From NCBI GenBank assembly GCA_030744635.1, contig JASLQE010000321.1:1-8652 (forward strand): DNA of 8,652 nucleotides, read 5' to 3'. This document shows positions 6,725 to 8,652 of this stretch, one piece after another (positions within the stretch are counted from its first letter, which is position 1; each line of letters starts with the position of its first letter). The notes under the pieces are model-generated. The model had not been told where the DNA came from and searched no databases. It worked only from the letters and a program-made list of their open reading frames with translations. Made by a program: the position numbers and the translations under genes. This stretch comes from Dehalococcoidia bacterium (lineage in GTDB: Bacteria; Chloroflexota; Dehalococcoidia; JACVQG01; JAHKAY01).

Positions 6725-6924
6725 ATATTTGAGACAGCCTGCCTCATCACCGAAGCACCATACCAATTTGCTCACCGCGGATACACCCCAACTCCTTGCA
6801 AAAGTCTGTGAGGTGGCCGCCTCAGTGAGGCTTGCCACGAAGATCCTCTGTAATATAGAGGATGGTACTCCACCCTGGATTGAGGATGGCTATTCCACCG
6901 GCTACGGAGATTAGGCAGAAGAGT
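6725..6924 (+). promoter_or_regulatory. Operon-internal gap with two hairpins and a candidate promoter
   Basis: This 200-base gap is far longer than the others in the operon. The first hairpin pairs GTGGC (6813-6817) with GCCAC (6834-6838) and, after a small internal loop, GCCTC (6819-6823) with GAGGC (6827-6831). The second pairs ATCCTCT (6843-6849) with AGAGGAT (6857-6863). Neither is followed by a T-run. TTGCCA (6832-6837) and TATAGA (6854-6859), spaced 16 nt, form a possible promoter that would start transcription near 6866 for the kinase and ahcY. I see no match to the known SAM or SAH riboswitch cores. It could be an RNA-processing site, an attenuator or a second promoter. Confidence 0.4.
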
Positions 6925-7884
6925 ATGGGCGTACTGGTTGTCGGTTCCGTCGGCTACGACACGGTGTGGACCCCTATGGCCTCTGGTAAAGATTTGCTGG
7001 GTGGCTCCGCCACCTTCTCCTCTATCTCAGCCAGCTACATGACCCAGGTATCTATCGTGGCGGTGGTGGGAGACGATTTCCTTCAAAACCACGTAGGCCT
7101 TTTGCAAGGCCACGGCGTCGACACCTCGGGCTTGGAGGTGTCCCCGGGCAAAACCTTCCGTTGGACGGGCCGCTACGGCGCGGAGGACGTCAACTCCAGG
7201 GACACCCTTGAGACTCAGCTAAACGTCCTTGCCGAATTTAATCCCACCCTGACGCCGGAGCAGCGAAGACAGGACTGCCTCTTACTGGCCAACATAGACC
7301 CTGAGTTACAGCTTCAAGTCTTGGAGCAGATGGACCGCCGCCCCAAGCTGGTAGCCGCTGACACCATGAATTTTTGGATTGAGGGTAAAAGAGACGCCTT
7401 GGCCAAGGTCATTGAGGCGGTGGACATAATTTTCATGGACGAGGACGAGGTACGGCTCTACGTCCAGGAGCCCAATCTGGTGAAGGCTGCTCGCATCATC
7501 CACGACCATGGGGTCAAGGCTGTCATCGCCAAGCGAGGAGAGCACGGCGTTCTACTGTTCAACCAGGATATGGCCTTCGCCGCTCCCGCTTTCCCCCTAG
7601 ATAGGGTAGTGGACCCCACGGGCGCGGGAGACTCCTTTGCCGGGGGCTTCATGGGATACCTGGCGGAGACTGGGGACACAACTCCCGAGGGCTTTCGTCG
7701 GGCTGCGATTATGGGATCGGTCATGGGCTCCTTTGCCGTGGAGAGCCTTAGCGTGGAGCGGTTGGGAGGCCTGGCCTACCAGGATATGAAGGGCAGATTT
7801 GATGCCTTTGTGGGCCTCACTACCTTCAACGGCCTGGGGCCCGGAGAGAGCCTCCCTTGGCGGAACAAAGACGGTAAACTCTAG
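6925..7884 (+). CDS. PfkB/ribokinase-family kinase, candidate adenosine kinase
   Basis: This 319-residue protein is a PfkB-superfamily kinase that transfers phosphate from ATP to a sugar or nucleoside hydroxyl. It begins LVVGSVGYDTVWTP and has the GG substrate motif in LLGGSATFSS (26-27). The signature DPTGAGDSFAGGF starts at Asp230, with catalytic Asp236 and the anion hole GAG (233-235). Distinctive internal motifs (RDTLETQLNVLAEF, LANIDPELQ, DTMNFW at 146) place it in a bacterial/archaeal ribokinase-like subgroup of unassigned substrate. The ATG at 6925 gives the usual family N-terminus; in-frame ATGs at 6862 and 6886 have no well-spaced Shine-Dalgarno, and 6862 falls in a hairpin. No start has a strong ribosome binding site. 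It lies 34 nt before ahcY, whose product releases adenosine, so phosphorylation of adenosine is a reasonable inference. Sugar kinase activity remains possible. Confidence 0.85.
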   Translation: MGVLVVGSVGYDTVWTPMASGKDLLGGSATFSSISASYMTQVSIVAVVGDDFLQNHVGLLQGHGVDTSGLEVSPGKTFRWTGRYGAEDVNSRDTLETQLNVLAEFNPTLTPEQRRQDCLLLANIDPELQLQVLEQMDRRPKLVAADTMNFWIEGKRDALAKVIEAVDIIFMDEDEVRLYVQEPNLVKAARIIHDHGVKAVIAKRGEHGVLLFNQDMAFAAPAFPLDRVVDPTGAGDSFAGGFMGYLAETGDTTPEGFRRAAIMGSVMGSFAVESLSVERLGGLAYQDMKGRFDAFVGLTTFNGLGPGESLPWRNKDGKL

Positions 7885-7918
7885 CATTCCAAATCAGAGT
7901 ACAAGGAGAAATATCGGG

Positions 7919-8652
7919 TTGAGCAGTCAATCTAAAGGTGATGTCAAAGACCGTTCCCTTAGCAAGGAAGGCATCTATCGTATCGAATGGGCTGGCCGGG
8001 AAATGCCGGTGCTCAGCCTCATAAGCAAAAGGTTCCAGAAAGAGCGTCCCCTAGAGGGCCTCAAAGTATCGGGATGCCTTCACATAACCACGGAGACGGC
8101 TAACCTGGCCCTGGTCCTGAAGGCCGGCGGGGCAGTCCTGGAGATGTGCGCCAGCAACCCCCTAAGCACCCAGGACGAGGTGGCGGCAGCGCTGGTGACG
8201 GAGTACGGAGTGCCCACCTACGCCATCAAGGGAGAGGATGACGATACCTACTACAGGCATCTTAACGCTGTCTTGGACCATAAGCCCAACGCGACCATGG
8301 ACGATGGCGCAGACCTGATAGCCAACATCCACCAGAAGCGTAGGGAACTCATCGAAGGCATTATCGGCGGTACGGAGGAGACCACCACCGGCGTCATACG
8401 GCTGCGGGCCATGGCACAGCGGGGCGAGTTGGAGTTTCCTATTGTCGCCGTCAACGATGCCCAGACCAAGCGCTTCTTTGACAACCGCTACGGCACCGGT
8501 CAGAGCACCATAGACGGCATCACCAGAGCTACCAATGTCCTCTGGGCGGGGAAAAAGGTGGTGGTCTGCGGCTACGGGTGGTGCGGTCGTGGGATTGCCA
8601 TGCGCGCCCGCGGCATGGGTTCACAGGTGATTGTGATTGAGGTGGAACCCAT
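7919..8652 (+). CDS. ahcY: Adenosylhomocysteinase, 3' part outside the window
   Basis: The first 244 codons of S-adenosyl-L-homocysteine hydrolase are present and remain open to the window edge; bacterial enzymes have roughly 400-480 residues. The NAD-dependent cytoplasmic enzyme splits S-adenosylhomocysteine reversibly into homocysteine and adenosine. Visible are the substrate loop HITTETANLALVL, CASNPLSTQDE, Asp129 (DDGADL), Glu154 (EETTTGV), and Lys184/Asp188/Asn189 in NDAQTKRFFDNRYGTGQS. These match Asp131, Glu156, Lys186, Asp190 and Asn191 of the human enzyme. The NAD-binding fold starts at GYGWCGRG (218-225). CASNPLSTQD and GYGWCGRG are the forms seen in Thermotoga and archaeal enzymes. 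The TTG at 7919 is chosen because AAGGAG (7903-7908) precedes it at 10 nt and the usual family N-terminus (VKDxxLxxxGxxRIEWA) follows; no in-frame ATG lies before it. The homocysteine formed is the substrate of the MetE-like protein upstream. Confidence 0.96.
   Translation, partial: MSSQSKGDVKDRSLSKEGIYRIEWAGREMPVLSLISKRFQKERPLEGLKVSGCLHITTETANLALVLKAGGAVLEMCASNPLSTQDEVAAALVTEYGVPTYAIKGEDDDTYYRHLNAVLDHKPNATMDDGADLIANIHQKRRELIEGIIGGTEETTTGVIRLRAMAQRGELEFPIVAVNDAQTKRFFDNRYGTGQSTIDGITRATNVLWAGKKVVVCGYGWCGRGIAMRARGMGSQVIVIEVEP

Noticed and set aside
6717..6914. Plus-strand open frame of 65 codons overlapping the end of the MetE gene
   Set aside because: It overlaps the metE end, contains the two hairpins and has no ribosome binding site or recognisable motif.
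6725..6924. SAM or SAH riboswitch before the kinase-ahcY pair
   Set aside because: The context suggested it, but the conserved core sequences and multi-stem architecture I know for these classes are not visible.
1..8652. CRISPR array, tRNA or rRNA genes
   Set aside because: I saw no regularly spaced direct repeats, no tRNA-like cloverleaf sequence and no conserved rRNA segments.

Overview
The window looks like a chromosomal segment of an anaerobic bacterium, most likely Chloroflexota of the class Dehalococcoidia. The clues are a short 'core' MetE methionine synthase of the kind described in Dehalococcoides, a Thermotoga/archaeal-type S-adenosylhomocysteine hydrolase, GC-rich genes packed tightly with TTG as well as ATG starts, and a stand-alone flavoprotein of the fumarate reductase/ketosteroid dehydrogenase type. 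The taxonomic call is an inference from gene content; there is no rRNA or other marker gene here.

Left part (1-3752), coding on the minus strand. A metallo-beta-lactamase-fold hydrolase lies at 18-845, with a strong Shine-Dalgarno and a plausible promoter. The 776 bases at 846-1621 hold no convincing gene. They contain a GC-rich hairpin, a solitary 25-bp sequence resembling an IS150-type terminus, and anonymous sequence. A FAD-dependent oxidoreductase follows at 1622-3175; its promoter candidate is flanked by an inverted repeat that could be an operator. Next to it is a broken PD-(D/E)XK nuclease fragment (about 3319-3575), and then a GC hairpin. The section 957-3700 looks like accessory, rearranged DNA.

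Right part (3753-8652), coding on the plus strand. Five genes run in one direction: mtnA (methylthioribose-1-phosphate isomerase), mtnP (methylthioadenosine phosphorylase), a core-MetE-type methionine synthase, a PfkB-family kinase, and ahcY (S-adenosylhomocysteinase, cut by the window edge). The first three are almost contiguous: one stop codon abuts the next start, and one Shine-Dalgarno overlaps a stop codon. A 200-base gap with two hairpins and a possible internal promoter precedes the kinase-ahcY pair.

Together these genes form a recycling module for the two by-products of S-adenosylmethionine. MtnP and MtnA process methylthioadenosine from polyamine-type reactions. AhcY splits S-adenosylhomocysteine from methyl transfer into homocysteine and adenosine, and the core MetE can remethylate the homocysteine. 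The PfkB kinase sits directly before ahcY and is a reasonable candidate for consuming the adenosine. That assignment is the most testable idea in the window and is not proven by the sequence.
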